From Hirsutella rhossiliensis (lineage: Eukaryota > Ascomycota > Sordariomycetes > Hypocreales > Ophiocordycipitaceae), in NCBI RefSeq assembly GCF_020360975.1, contig NW_025408684.1:558001-622000 (forward strand): a stretch of 64,000 nt of DNA, written 5' to 3'. Position 1 is the stretch's first letter, and each line of letters opens with the position of its first letter. Made by a program: the position numbers and the translations under genes. Below, piece after piece: positions 21,846 to 33,100 of this stretch. The notes beneath the pieces are model-generated. The model searched no databases, was not told where the DNA came from, and worked only from the letters and a program-made list of their open reading frames with translations.

Positions 21846-23017
21846 GGTAGGCGGCAGCAATAATAGTAAGAGAGCCGATTGCCATCTTGGACAGAATTAT
21901 GCACACGCAGACGGCGGCTTCTGCATCCTCCGAAGAGCTTGTGCACGCCAAGCCCGCGCTGAGTAACGGCCCAATGGTTGGCCTTGGATTTAGAGCCCGG
22001 CAAGACAAACACCCCTTTTTTATGCCTCTGGCCAACCTTGCTGCTGCTCTTTCCCTCTGGGGTTAGCACCTCTAGGGCGCATGGGAGGGCCCTGGGCGAT
22101 TCAAATTACACCCTTGCTGGCGCCAGAGCCGGCCGGCTTCCTTCAGCCGTCGTGACCAGCAGCAGAGGAGCTTTGACGAGGACACGACGGCGGGAAACTC
22201 TGCATCGGGTGAATGAATGAATGCTCTCTCTCTCTCTCCGGCACTTCTTCCGATGGATGGATGCTGCCTATAACTCAAAAAGCACCAGTACCACGCAAGA
22301 CTGACGCGTAGCTCCCCCAGAGCCAAGCGCCTCACGGGGCCCCCGTCCAAGCATCATCGTACCGGTACTTTGTCCCACGCAGCTCCCCACCCTCGCTGCC
22401 AAGCCTAAGCCGCTACACGTCAGCCACAGCCAATATGCCAAGACTCGGGTCGGTACACCCCACGTATCCCACCACGTATCCCACCCCCGTCCACCCCACT
22501 CCTGGATACTCCCGCGCTACTCCTCCAGAGTCCGGTCGCGCGAACTCGTCCCCCGTAATTCTGACCCCCTGCCCACCTCAAGTACCTCTACCATCCGTCG
22601 TCCTCGCACACACGGTCCTACTTGAGCTCGCGCGCCCAATCCCTTCTTCTCCTCTTCGCTCGTCCTCTTCGCTCGTCCTCTGCCCTCCATCCTCGCGGCC
22701 TCGCCTTATTCAGCCGCCTCCCCTCCATCTCCATTCTCTCCCTCTCCCTCTTCCGCTCTTTTGCCTCGCCCGACTCTTTATTCTTGGCCCGCCCCTCCAC
22801 CGAGCAGCACCGAGCAGCACCGTTACTCCGCATCCATCCGTCCATCTACTGCCGATTCCTTGCCTCGTCGGCCACGTCAATCGCCATCGCTCGTCTGCCG
22901 TCTCGCTGGAGCATGCCGCCGTCCCTGTCGATTTAATATCCAACGATTCCGTCCTCTTCATATCGGAACGCAGCGCTCTGCCACCCTCCAAAATCCTTCG
23001 CCGTGCTCCGAAGCGCA

Positions 23018-24229
23018 ATGGCTCGCCGTAGTGGCGAGGAGCCCGTGGCCCTGCTGACGCCCGAGGAGCAAGAGCGTGAATACAAGCCCGATCACGACAT
23101 CGAGAGCGATGCCGGCTCCCCAGAGCCTCTTCCCACGCAAAACCTCGACCACGAGTACTCGATCCCCAGCACCGTCAAGTTCACCTGGCTTGGCACATAT
23201 TTTTTTTTCTCCTTGCTCCTGACCCTCTACAACAAGCTCGTCTTGGGCATGGTGAGTCCATCTCGTCTGTCTCGCCTCCATGCCGTTTGCTGACGTTTGC
23301 TCTCCTCCCGTGCCAGTTCTCCTTTCCCTGGCTGCTCACCTTTCTGCATGCCGCTTTCGCCAGCCTCGGCACCTGCTCCATGATGCACATGGGCTATTTC
23401 AAAATGTCGCGCTTGGGGCGCCGGGAGAACCTGGCCCTCGTCGCCTTTAGCGCCCTCTTCACCGCAAACATTGCCCTGTCCAACCTGTCTCTGGCCATGG
23501 TTTCCGTGCCTTTTTACCAGACCATGCGCATGCTGTGCCCCATCTTCACCATCCTCATCTACCGCGTCTGGTACGGTCGCTCCTACAGCACCATGACCTA
23601 TCTGTCCCTGGTCCCCCTCATCATCGGCGCCGCCATGACAACTGCCGGCGAGATGACCTTTACCGACGCCGGCTTCCTCCTTACTATCCTCGGCGTCATT
23701 CTCGCCGCAGTCAAGGTATGTCGAATCCCCCAGCACAAGACGCACGGCCTCATCTGACCACTTCCAGACCGTCGTAACCAACCGGTTCATGACGGGATCG
23801 CTGGCGCTGCCACCCCTTGAATTCGTCATGCGCATGTCTCCCATGGCCGCCCTGCAAGCCTTGGCATGTGCCACCGTTACTGGCGAGGTCGCCGGCTTCC
23901 GAAATCTCATATCCTCGGGCAACATCTCGCTCAGTCCCGCGATCGCCTCGCTCGCTGGCAACGGGTTCCTCGCCTTTCTCCTGAACGTTGCCTCGTTTCA
24001 GACGAACAAGCTGGCCGGTGCTTTGACGATGACGGTGTGTGGCAACCTAAAGCAGTGCCTGACCGTCCTGATTGGAATCTTCTTGTTCAAAATCTCGGTC
24101 GACGCGCTCAATGGGGCAGGAATGGCCGTCACCATGCTGGGCGCCGGTGTCTACAGCAAAGCCGAACTGGATAACAAGAAGAGGAGACGGCAATCCGCCT
24201 ACCAGGCTGTGGAACAGAAACCCCGGTAG
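23018..24229 (+). CDS. Triose-phosphate-translocator family (DUF250-type) nucleotide-sugar transporter-like protein
   Basis: Multi-pass membrane transporter of the drug/metabolite superfamily, TPT branch; fungal members usually act in Golgi or ER membranes. Three exons are predicted: 23018-23251, 23317-23715 and 23768-24229, giving 364 residues. A hydrophilic acidic N-terminus (about 55 residues) precedes about ten hydrophobic helices starting with WLGTYFFFSLLLTLYNKLVLG. Conserved TPT signatures are FPWLLTFLHA, SLAMVSVPFYQTMR, TAGEM and the late GNLKQCLTVLIGIFLF. The C-terminal tail is basic (NKKRRRQSAYQ). The ATG at 23018 is in frame with all of this, and both introns are phase 0. The substrate cannot be told from sequence; similar proteins are often named GDP-mannose-transporter-like without proof. 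Confidence 0.88.
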
Positions 24230-26230
24230 CAGCGACGGCTCCGTTCGATACCCCCTCTTCTTTTTAATTTTCTTGTCGATAGATCAACGACGACGATAGA
24301 TGCGATCCGGGACAGCTTGGGCCCAGTTGCCGGGCTGCGGCGCTATTGGTGACCCTGCGATGCATTTGACTCCCCCTGGTGCGGGAGATTCTCGACAAGA
24401 GCATGGCGCTTTGATTTTATACACTCTTGGCTGCAATTTTTCGACCGCACGCCGGGTTCGGGGCCAGGGAGCATTCGCATTGGGGCATGGGTTTTACACG
24501 GCGTTTGGACATTGCTGTCGGCTCAAGATGCGGCTCGACGAGGAAGCCAGCAAATAGTGATATACCTCTAGGATAAGGTGGTGGTGTCCTTGTACGCTAC
24601 GAGCCCGCCTCTTTCGGGGAGGGAGGGGGAGGAAGGCATGGGGTGTAGGTGCTTGTTACTCGGCGTGCCCAACCGAGCAGTTTCTGGCACTGGGATATCA
24701 TAGCCGTCAAGACACTGCGTCGCTACAATAGATGTAATGCATTACGTCTATTACTGCCTGATATTGATGCGCTGCCAATGTTGAATGTCGCTGGATGGAG
24801 GCGCTGTCTGCGGCGGACTTTTGGTGCGGACTTTTGGATACGGCCTCCGGGGTCGGTCGGCGCCTCCTGCCCACGGCGGTCCGGCAATACGGCACGGCCA
24901 ACCTCGGCGCCGTCCGAGGCCCCCGGAAAGGCAAAAGAGGGGCGGCGGGAGGGTGGAGAACGGGGCGCGTGGGAAAAGGCAATGTCATCAGCCCGGTGGC
25001 TTTGGGGCGCCATGCGAGATGTGGCGCACCGGCAAGCAGGGAACTGGGGAAAGGTACATGCGAGGTACGAGGTAGGCAAAAGAAGAAATGACGAAGGAAC
25101 GGAAATAAACGCCAAGCAAGCGCACGTATGTGGAAAGCTTACGGAGCAAGAAGAGATCAGAAGGGGAAAGTCGAGGAAAAAGACCGTGTGTTGTGGCCTC
25201 TTGCCCACCGGGCATCTTCATCACCAGGCCTGGCCTGGCTCCCGTGCGCAGTGGACGCCGCGTCACCGTTGCCCTCAAGTCTTGCCGCGAGACACAAAAG
25301 CCCGGCCCGGCAGAGGACGCCAGATGACGCCACAAACCAGTACGTAGATACTTTTTTTCCGTACACACGCTTGCCAAGACTTCCGGGTGCCGGCTTTGCC
25401 GCACCGGGTCCTCCCCTTCCCCGCCCCGCCCCCCCTTTTTTTTGCGTCTGCGGGGGCTGCTGCGGGCTCACCGGGGGAGGTCACCAGCTGGTTGCTGGGC
25501 GGGGGATCCTTTCGCCTTGCCCGGGGAATTTCTTATGGCATGGGGCCAAGGGGAAGGGGTGGGGGGATGCTGAAGCTGAGGCTGAACGTGGGGAGCGAGG
25601 CATACGCTGAAGCGCACGGAGCAATGTTGACCTGATGCCGCATACAGCTAGCTACCCATGCCCATCTACCTATTAACGGCCTTATGATATTTTTAGCAGC
25701 ACCCTGAATTTGAACCCATGTCTCGCAAAAGCTGGCTGGCTAGGTATAACAGGCGGGATATAACCAAGGATGGACCCCTTTCGAGATTAAGATACGATGA
25801 CGCAAGGAAGCACATGAGACGAGAAGGTGAGGTTGTTAGGGGTTTGGGGGGTGGTTTGCCAATTCCGACGGCTTGTGCTCATCGCCAAAAAGCCTACCAA
25901 TAGAACTCGGTAGGATGAATGAGAGATGAATAAATACAAATGATTGGTGATGAGTGCTGGCAAGGGGCGCGAGAGCGAACCCGGAGGAGAGAGATGGGGA
26001 TGGAATGGCGGGGATAACCGGCAAAGTCGGCTAGCTCGGACGCGCAAGCACGGGCTGACGGTTCGGTAGACGGACGGGGCTCGACGACGTCGTCAGTCGA
26101 GCGTCGTCAGCAGCCATGGCGTTTTTCGCGAGCACACCCGCTGGTGAAAGGAGGGAGGGTAATCATGTGCGCTCGTGGCCCTTTTCGGTCGAGTAAGGCC
26201 ATGACACCGTCCCAGAGCTCCGGGGGCCAC
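24230..26230. other. Convergent 2-kb spacer, no gene seen
   Basis: Lies between the 3' ends of the transporter and the RMD8-like gene. A 232-codon open frame at 24649-25347 is rich in Arg, Gly and Ala, with no motif or credible start context, so I do not call it. A C-run followed by a T-run occurs near 25425-25445. Confidence 0.5.
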
Positions 26231-28303
26231 CTACGAGGCCTCCCGCCTCAAGTTGACGATGCCCTGTCTGATGTCCTCGACGCTCGAGTTGGGCTGTAGC
26301 CCGAGCGCCAGTGCCAGCACCTCGACATCGCCGGGCTCCGCCGCCGCCGGCCCATACCGGCCGACCGAGACCTGGCCCAGGGGCGGGGCCGGCGGCGGCA
26401 GGACGACGAGTTGGGGCGCCGCCGCGGGACTGACCCCGCCGGCCCACGTCATGGCCGCCACGCCGCCCTTGCCCTTGCCCTTGCCCTTGTCCGAGTTCTT
26501 GCTGAGCATGCCGAACCGCAGGCCCACCTCGGTGGCGGTGACGAGGATGCTGAGGACGATGAGGAGGATAATGATCCAGGTGATGGCGCTCATCTTGGCG
26601 TCGGCCACCGAGTCTGAGAGAATCTCGGCAAGGTCGAGGAAGACGCGGCACCGCTCGTTGAGCACCTTGATGCGCGGGTCGATCTCGAGGTACTCGCGAA
26701 CGGCCTCGTAGAGCGGGTGGAGTGTCGGCTCCGAATCCCAGAAGAAGTTGGGCACGTCGAGGATGTTGGAAGCTAAGCAGGCCCAGTGTCAGTGTCTCTT
26801 GGGCCTCGACCGCAAAGTAGCTCCAGGCCTGTCGAATGGGCTGGAGGGGGTGAAGGGGGTGCTTACAGAGGTTGATGTCGACGCGGCTTTTGAAGAGCCT
26901 GCCCAGAATCTTGACAATCTCCGTCCTCGTCATGTTGAGCTCTCCCGTCAGGGCCAGCGTCTTGGGCACGTGCTGCGCGTCCAGCATCGTCTCGCTCATC
27001 CTCTCCTCGAAAAAGCACAGCTTGGTGCTCTGCGCAATGGCGTGGCTAATGGTCAGCTTGATCATGTGGTCCGACCGCGGCAGCAGCGTGATCATGTCGT
27101 TGAAGACGCGCGGCCGCTTGATGTCGGCACTGTACTCAAAGTGAAACTCCTCCGTCTCAAAGTCGTCTTGCTCAAAGGGCCTGGTCAGGAGGCTGATGCC
27201 GTCTTCGGCGTCTGCAAAGGTCAGGTCGGCCAGAATGTCCTTTTCTTGGTGCTCCGTAAAGTTCCAAAACACCACTACGCCGTACGAGAAGACGAATATC
27301 TCGGCAAAGTTCTTGGCGTCGGGGGCCAGGCGGTTCATGTGCGAGGGTATGCCGTCGTCGCTGTATCTGTGAGCCTCGTCGTCGGGGGACGGGTCGCCGA
27401 ACGCTGCCGCCCCGTGGATCCCTCTCTCCGGGCTCTCCGGGGTGGTATACGCGTCGTCCTCGAAATAGCCCTCGTGGTGATCCCGCCGCCCGCTTCGCTC
27501 AATCTCCAGATCCAGCATCGTCTTTCCCGTGCCCGGGGTCTTGAGCATTGGCCGGCCGCGGACCCGGTAGCCCTCGGTGCCGTTAAGCAGGGGCAGGGCG
27601 TAGATGACGTAGAGACAGTCATCGTAGAGCTTCGTCTTGGCCTCGTGCTTTGTTCTCAGGAACTCGGACGCGGCGCGAACCTTGAAGGCCTGGGCCGTGC
27701 AATAGGCCGTGAGCCGGCTGACCTTGTCCTTTCTCTGCACCTTGGGCAATCTCTCGGCATAACTTTTGCCTCGGATTCCGCCTCTCTTCCTGAGCACGTC
27801 CAGTTCCTCGTCTCTCAGCGGCCGGTTCTCCTCCTCTTGCAGCCTTCTGGCCAGGACCGCCTCGCTCTCCACTTCCTCCTCGGCGTCTTCGTCTTGTTGG
27901 TCCGTCTCTGGCAGTAGGACCAGCTTTTCGCTAATCTTGGTCGTCCTCGAGGGCATGGGCTGTCCGGTCCGGGAGTGGACATTTGGGAGCCCGCCAGCAG
28001 AGATACGTCGACTGAGCTGCGGGCCACCTACTGAGGGGTGCGGCCTCTGGGCGGGGACGGGCGGCCCTCGCGGCTGGCCGGACGGGATCTGCGAGTTGTA
28101 CTGAAGGACATTATCGACAGTCATGAATCGCATCGGCGTCCGACTGGAGGCTCCGGTCGACGAATCTTGGCGCCGCGGGAGTCTTCTCTGATTCGACCTC
28201 TCCCTCGAGTCCGTGACCTGTATCGTCGTCAGCGAATGGGCATGCAGCAGGGGAACTGGACGAGCCACACCAGCACCGAGGGCCGCTGTTTTCCTGACGA
28301 CAT
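26231..28303 (-). CDS. RMD1/RMD8-family (DUF155) protein
   Basis: Related to yeast Rmd1/Rmd8, named for a role in meiotic nuclear division; the biochemical function is unknown. Three exons are proposed: 28271-28303, 26867-28217 and 26231-26772, giving 641 residues. A disordered N-terminal half (acidic run DEDAEEEVESE) leads into RLTAYCTAQAFKVRAASEFL. The DUF155 core follows with FAEIFVFSYGVVVFWNFTEHQEKDIL and IKLTISHAIAQSTKLCFFEE. The intron 26773-26866 joins DINLS to SNILDVPNFFWDSEPTL, a family hallmark. A single helix at about 524-545 (AITWIIILLIVLSILVTATEVG) is followed by a KGKGKGKGG stretch and a Pro/Ala tail. The first exon is the least certain part: its intron at 28218-28270 has a CTGAC branch site, but a start at the internal ATG 28133 is possible. 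Confidence 0.85.
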
Positions 28304-30124
28304 GATGGTCCGCTCTGGCGGCCGGCCAGATGGAGGGCGACGTCTATCTCGCGATGTCGATGGCGGGCCGGGTGTGCAGGAAGGGCGGCGAGTTGGAGGA
28401 CTCGAAATCGGCGCGCAGACGGACGAGCTGTCAGCGGATGCTCGCCGTTGTATTGCCTGCTTTGGTGAAGCGCCCGGAGCGTGCACTATCGGCCCTTTTG
28501 TGTGAATTGCAGCTAAGGAGCTCTGGATGTCAAGGGCGCAAGTTGAGCTGCATCTAGCCTGATGGATGTTGGTCAATGTGACCTCATCCCGAGTGCGCCG
28601 CATTTTCTGCGCGGTGCCGAAGAACAGCCGCGACGTCCTGCGTCTTATGTAAGCGGACATCTGATCGTCAGGGAACAGTAATTAGCTTTTCAATGCCTTT
28701 AGTTCCCGCCCCGCCCTAGACTTATGGAGCTGTTTCTCTCATTGGCGAGGTTTTGGATGATCGGCGCATCTGCTGCCCGCGGAGCGCCACTTCCCGAGAG
28801 TGCTGGGCTACCCTATACTCAATCCCAGTGCCCTGTGTTTGCCCAGCACTTTTGCGGCGCCGTGGAGCAAGTACGTCATGGGTCTCTCGATGTTTGAGCG
28901 TGCACTGTACGTGTTCATCGGAATCAGAGACTGAAAACTCCGAATGTCACGGCATGGCGTTATGCGACCCACGTGCACGCTTCGAGATGCGCATAATAGG
29001 TTGGGAGGGGTAAACATGGCCGGCGTACGAACTCGCCAAAAGTCAGCTCCCAACAGAATAACGGCGTGGCGGACGGATCAGACGTAAACAAAACAACACG
29101 GCAGGAAAAAGGAACGGGAACATTGAGAGATGGGGGGACACCTCCCAGAACCAGAGCATCACACGGTAGTACAATTTCCCCACACCGCACTCTGCAAAGG
29201 CATTTCCCATGGTACTTTTCCTTGGCTCACCTCAACGCTCACAACGGCTGCACGTTTTCATGCACTACAAGCTTGGATCAATGCGTGCAGCTTGCCAACA
29301 ACTTCGTCGTAGAAGCAAGGGGGCGGCGGCTTGGAAGAAGAGGCACGGAGAGAAAGAGGACGCGAGTGAGCATCGCGTGCTTGTTGCATGCGTGGGCCAC
29401 TCGCTGTTGGGCCTCGGCAGCCAGCCGGACAAACCACTACGGTATTTACAGTAGTTATTGTTCTGCGATAAGCATCTGTCAGATGGCGGAGAGCGAGTCG
29501 GTGGGCCGTCGGTTTGGCGAGGGTCGGCAGCCAATCAGCGGGCTCAGGCAGCTTCATTCGGGCAGGTAGCGCCTAGCGTCGAGTGGCTGTTGCTAGGCGG
29601 TTGTCCCGTTGTTTGTTTACCTTGTTTTGCCCGAGGCTCGACACCGCTGCACCACAGGGGGCACGCCTGGACGAGGGAGCCCAGGGGGGCCAAATAAGGA
29701 AAACGAACCCCGCCACAGGCGACAACTTCTACCCCAACTTCAACTGTGACGGCGCTGGCATTCCCACGGCGATCCGAAACTGGCCCACGACATACTGTCA
29801 TTCTGCCATTGTCATCTCTCCACCGCTCGGCTGATTGATGTCTTGACTCTCGACGACATACACACATACATACAGCGCAGCTCGTACCTCGAGTCCTCCC
29901 TCGCACACGGTGGACCCTCGCCCATTCCAGTGACCGGCCCGATACAATGCGCTGATGGGCGCCAATTCCAACCCCGTTGACCTTTTCCTGCTGTCGCCAA
30001 GAGAGCATCGACAGCGTGTGTGAGCCAGAGAGAGGGAGGGAAAGGCGGCCCGGGAAATAGAGAGGAGACAGAGGCGTGCCAATCAGGTGACTTCGCCCTC
30101 CGCAAGGGGACAAGACGCTCTGCC
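28304..30124. promoter_or_regulatory. Divergent promoter region of the RMD8-like and IQGAP genes
   Basis: A 1.8-kb spacer between divergent starts. Open frames at 29066-29569 (starting with GTG) and others show no family similarity. Nothing else was recognised. Confidence 0.5.
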
Positions 30125-33100
30125 ATGTCCTTCCAACCTCACCCTCTTCGCCAGTCGCAAACCGTCGACCTCCCGCCCACCAGCGACATTCTCGACCGGT
30201 ATCCCTCCACCACATCCTCATCGGCCTCGTCAGCCTTGTCCCACGCCTCGGACCACAGCATCGTCACCCCCTTCACTTCCGCATCCACATCCCCGACCAG
30301 TGGCCACGCGCCAAAACCCCCCAAGCTCCACAGACGCGGCCAGAGCGATGTCCTAGCCAGAGCACGAACCTTCGAAGCAGGGGCAATGAACGCCTCCGAC
30401 GGCACGCACGCGAACCTCTACGGCACCGCTCGCAAGTCTCTTCGCCCCCTCCAGCAGGCGCCTGCCTCGTCCCCGCCTCGCGCGTTGGCAACCCCGCCAA
30501 CCAATCGTTCCTTGAGACACGAGCGCGGAAAGAGTTTCGATGTCGCCAAACTCGCCCTCGCCCAGAGCGATGGGCCTGCATCGCCCATTTCGCCCCCTCG
30601 CCCCGTCTCTTTGCGGCCCAACTCGATGTTGCTGACGAGATCCGATTCTGTTCTCCGGAGTAGCGCTCTGCCTCCCAGCGGCCAATCTCCACAACCTGTC
30701 CACACGGCTCACATCGGACGTCCCGACCTCGAGCTGCTCGGCCGATCCTCCACGAGAGAGCTGCGCACATTGTCGCGCCTGGCCCGGTCCGAGTCTGCGG
30801 ATGACTTTGCCATTACCTCGCCCGCCCAGGAGGTCGTGGGTCTACGCGGCCGACGCCGACTGCAGCGCGTCGACAAGCCCAATGGCGGCCGTGACCCTAG
30901 GACGGCTGGCTACGGCTGGGAGGGCCGCAATTGGATGGACAAGCAGCGCCAATTCCTTCAGGCGTATGAATATCTCTGCCACATAGGAGAAGCCAAGGAA
31001 TGGATCGAGGACATCATCAGCAAGTCTCTTCCCCCGATTGTCGAGCTGGAAGAGGCCCTCCGCGACGGCGTGACGCTTGCAGAGGTCGTCGAGGCCCTCA
31101 ATCCCGACAAACGCTGTCGAATATTCCACCACCCGAAGCTTCAGTACCGACACTCGGACAACATTGCCATCTTCTTCCGATATCTCGACGAGGTGGAACT
31201 GCCCGATCTCTTCCGATTCGAGCTCATCGACCTTTACGAGAAGAAAAACATACCCAAAGTCATACACTGCATACACGCGCTTAGTTGGTTGCTGTTCCGC
31301 AAGGGCATCGTCGATTTCCGTATAGGCAATCTCGTCGGTCAGCTGGAGTTTGAGGACCATGAGCTGGAAGCCATGCAGAAGGGCCTGGATAAACTGGGGG
31401 CCAACATGCCAACCTTCGGCAACATGAGTGCTGATTTTGGGGTCCCCGAGCCGGAGCCGGAGCCGGAGCCGCAAGAGACGGAGCAGGAGAGGATCGATCG
31501 CGAGTTGGCCGAGAATGAGGAGTCTATCCTCGAATTGCAGGCCCAGGCCCGCGGTGCATTGCGGAGAATGCGCCTCGGCGACACGATGCAGCGCTTCTGG
31601 GACGGCGAGAGGCAGGTAATCGACCTGCAGGCACGCATCCGTGGCGACTTTACGCGGCAGATTATGAGCTATCGGCTCCAGATGCGACGGTCTGCGATTC
31701 TCGTCCAAAGCGCTGTGCGCGGATTCCTCGTCCGGAAAGGACTGGAGAAGAGCGACGAGTTCTGGAAGAGCCTGGAGCCAGACATTCTGGATCTACAGAG
31801 CATGATCCGAGCAAGAAGGGTCCGGGACGAGCTCCAGGATAAGAGATCGCTCCTGGAGGCGTGCAAGGGGCCCGTCCGGGAGATTCAGGCGATCTCTCGG
31901 GGCTTCTTGGTCCGTCAAAACCGGACCACCCAGCAGCACGAGACTAGGGAGACGTCTGGGTCTGTCCTGAAGCTCCAGGCCCTGACTCGAGGAATGTTAC
32001 TGCGGAATCGCGTCGCCGACGACCTCCGTCTCCTGGAGGACCAGGCTGGTGCCATTGCTGGCGTGCAGGCTGCCGCGAGGGCTCTGCTGACTAGGACCCA
32101 GCTCGGCCGCGAACAGGAGCGGCTGCGCGCATTTGATCTGCAATGGACGGCCTTGCAAGGCTTCGTCCGAGGAAACGCCTCCAGGACCTGCCACGACGCA
32201 CTGAAGGCGGAGCTACAGCAGCATGCAGATGGTGTCGCCCAGCTTCAGGCTTGGCTACGAGCTGCAGCAGTGCGGAGAGAAGTAGCGATTCAACTGGACG
32301 CATTGAAGGAGAGCACGCAAGAAATCCTAGCTATACAGTCTCACGGTCGGGGCCTCCTCGAAAGGCGCAGCGTTTCGGTACTTCGGCAGCAACTGAGCCT
32401 CCATGACGCTCAGATCATCGACCTGCAAGGACACGCCCGAGGCTCTCTTCAACGGCAACATTACCAAAGCCTGGTGGAGGAGCTACACTCTCACGACGAC
32501 GCAACCGCCGCCTTCCAGGCCATACTCAAGGCCATGATTGTTCGTGCAAGGATCGAGGATCTGATTGCCGAGTTCACGGAAGAAGAGGAGTCAATCGTCG
32601 CTCTCCAGGCCATCGCTCAGGGGTTCCTCGTCCGCGCCCGCTTCGAAGCAAAGAAGCGATACTTTGACGAGAACATGCAGAAAGTGGTCAAGATTCAGAG
32701 TTTTGTGCGCGCCAAGGTCCAAGGCGAGGCGTACAAGAGCCTCACCACCGGCAAGAACCCACCCGTCAACGCAGTCAAGAACTTTGTCCACCTACTCAAC
32801 GACAGCGACTTTGACTTCAACGAGGAAATCGAGTTCGAGCGGATGCGGAAAACAGTGGTTCAACAAGTGCGGCAGAACGAGATGCTGGAGCAGTACATCG
32901 ATCAGCTCGACATCAAGATTGCTCTCTTGGTCAAGAACAAGATCACCCTCGACGAGGTCGTCCGCCACCAGCACAACTACGGAGGGAACTCGATGGGTCT
33001 CCTGGCCAACTCTAGCATGTCTTCGGCGAATCAGTTCGATCTCAAGGCCCTCAACAAGAGCTCGAGGAAGAAGCTCGAGTCCTACCAGCAGCTCTTCTTT

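Larger units (their letters stand above)
18884..23017. other. 4.1-kb gene-free spacer between divergent genes
   Basis: This is the longest stretch without a recognisable gene that lies wholly inside the window. It must hold the promoters of the glycosyltransferase-like gene (left) and the transporter gene (right). It contains purine-rich sequence at 18950-19050, a GC hairpin at 20350-20368, an 18-bp palindrome at 21276-21293, TACTG-type short repeats at 21765-21800 and GTAGG repeats around them. A TATATAAAAA box at 21097-21106 has no open frame after it. A CT-rich leader precedes the transporter at 22600-22780. No tRNA, 5S rRNA or snRNA consensus was found by eye. Confidence 0.55.

Noticed and set aside
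18884..23017. Secondary-metabolite or effector cluster in the gene-poor region
   Set aside because: No biosynthetic enzyme, signal peptide gene or regulator was found. Neighbours are housekeeping-type membrane proteins.
24649..25347. 232-codon plus-strand frame in the transporter/RMD8 spacer
   Set aside because: Basic, low-complexity sequence with no hydrophobic core, no family match and no splice support.
25691..25790. Possible minus-strand tRNA (a GGTTCAAATTC box)
   Set aside because: The flanking five-base T-stem does not pair, and no A box or acceptor stem fits at the right distance.
29066..29569. 167-codon plus-strand frame upstream of the IQGAP gene
   Set aside because: It begins with GTG, not ATG, and has no recognisable domain or codon bias.
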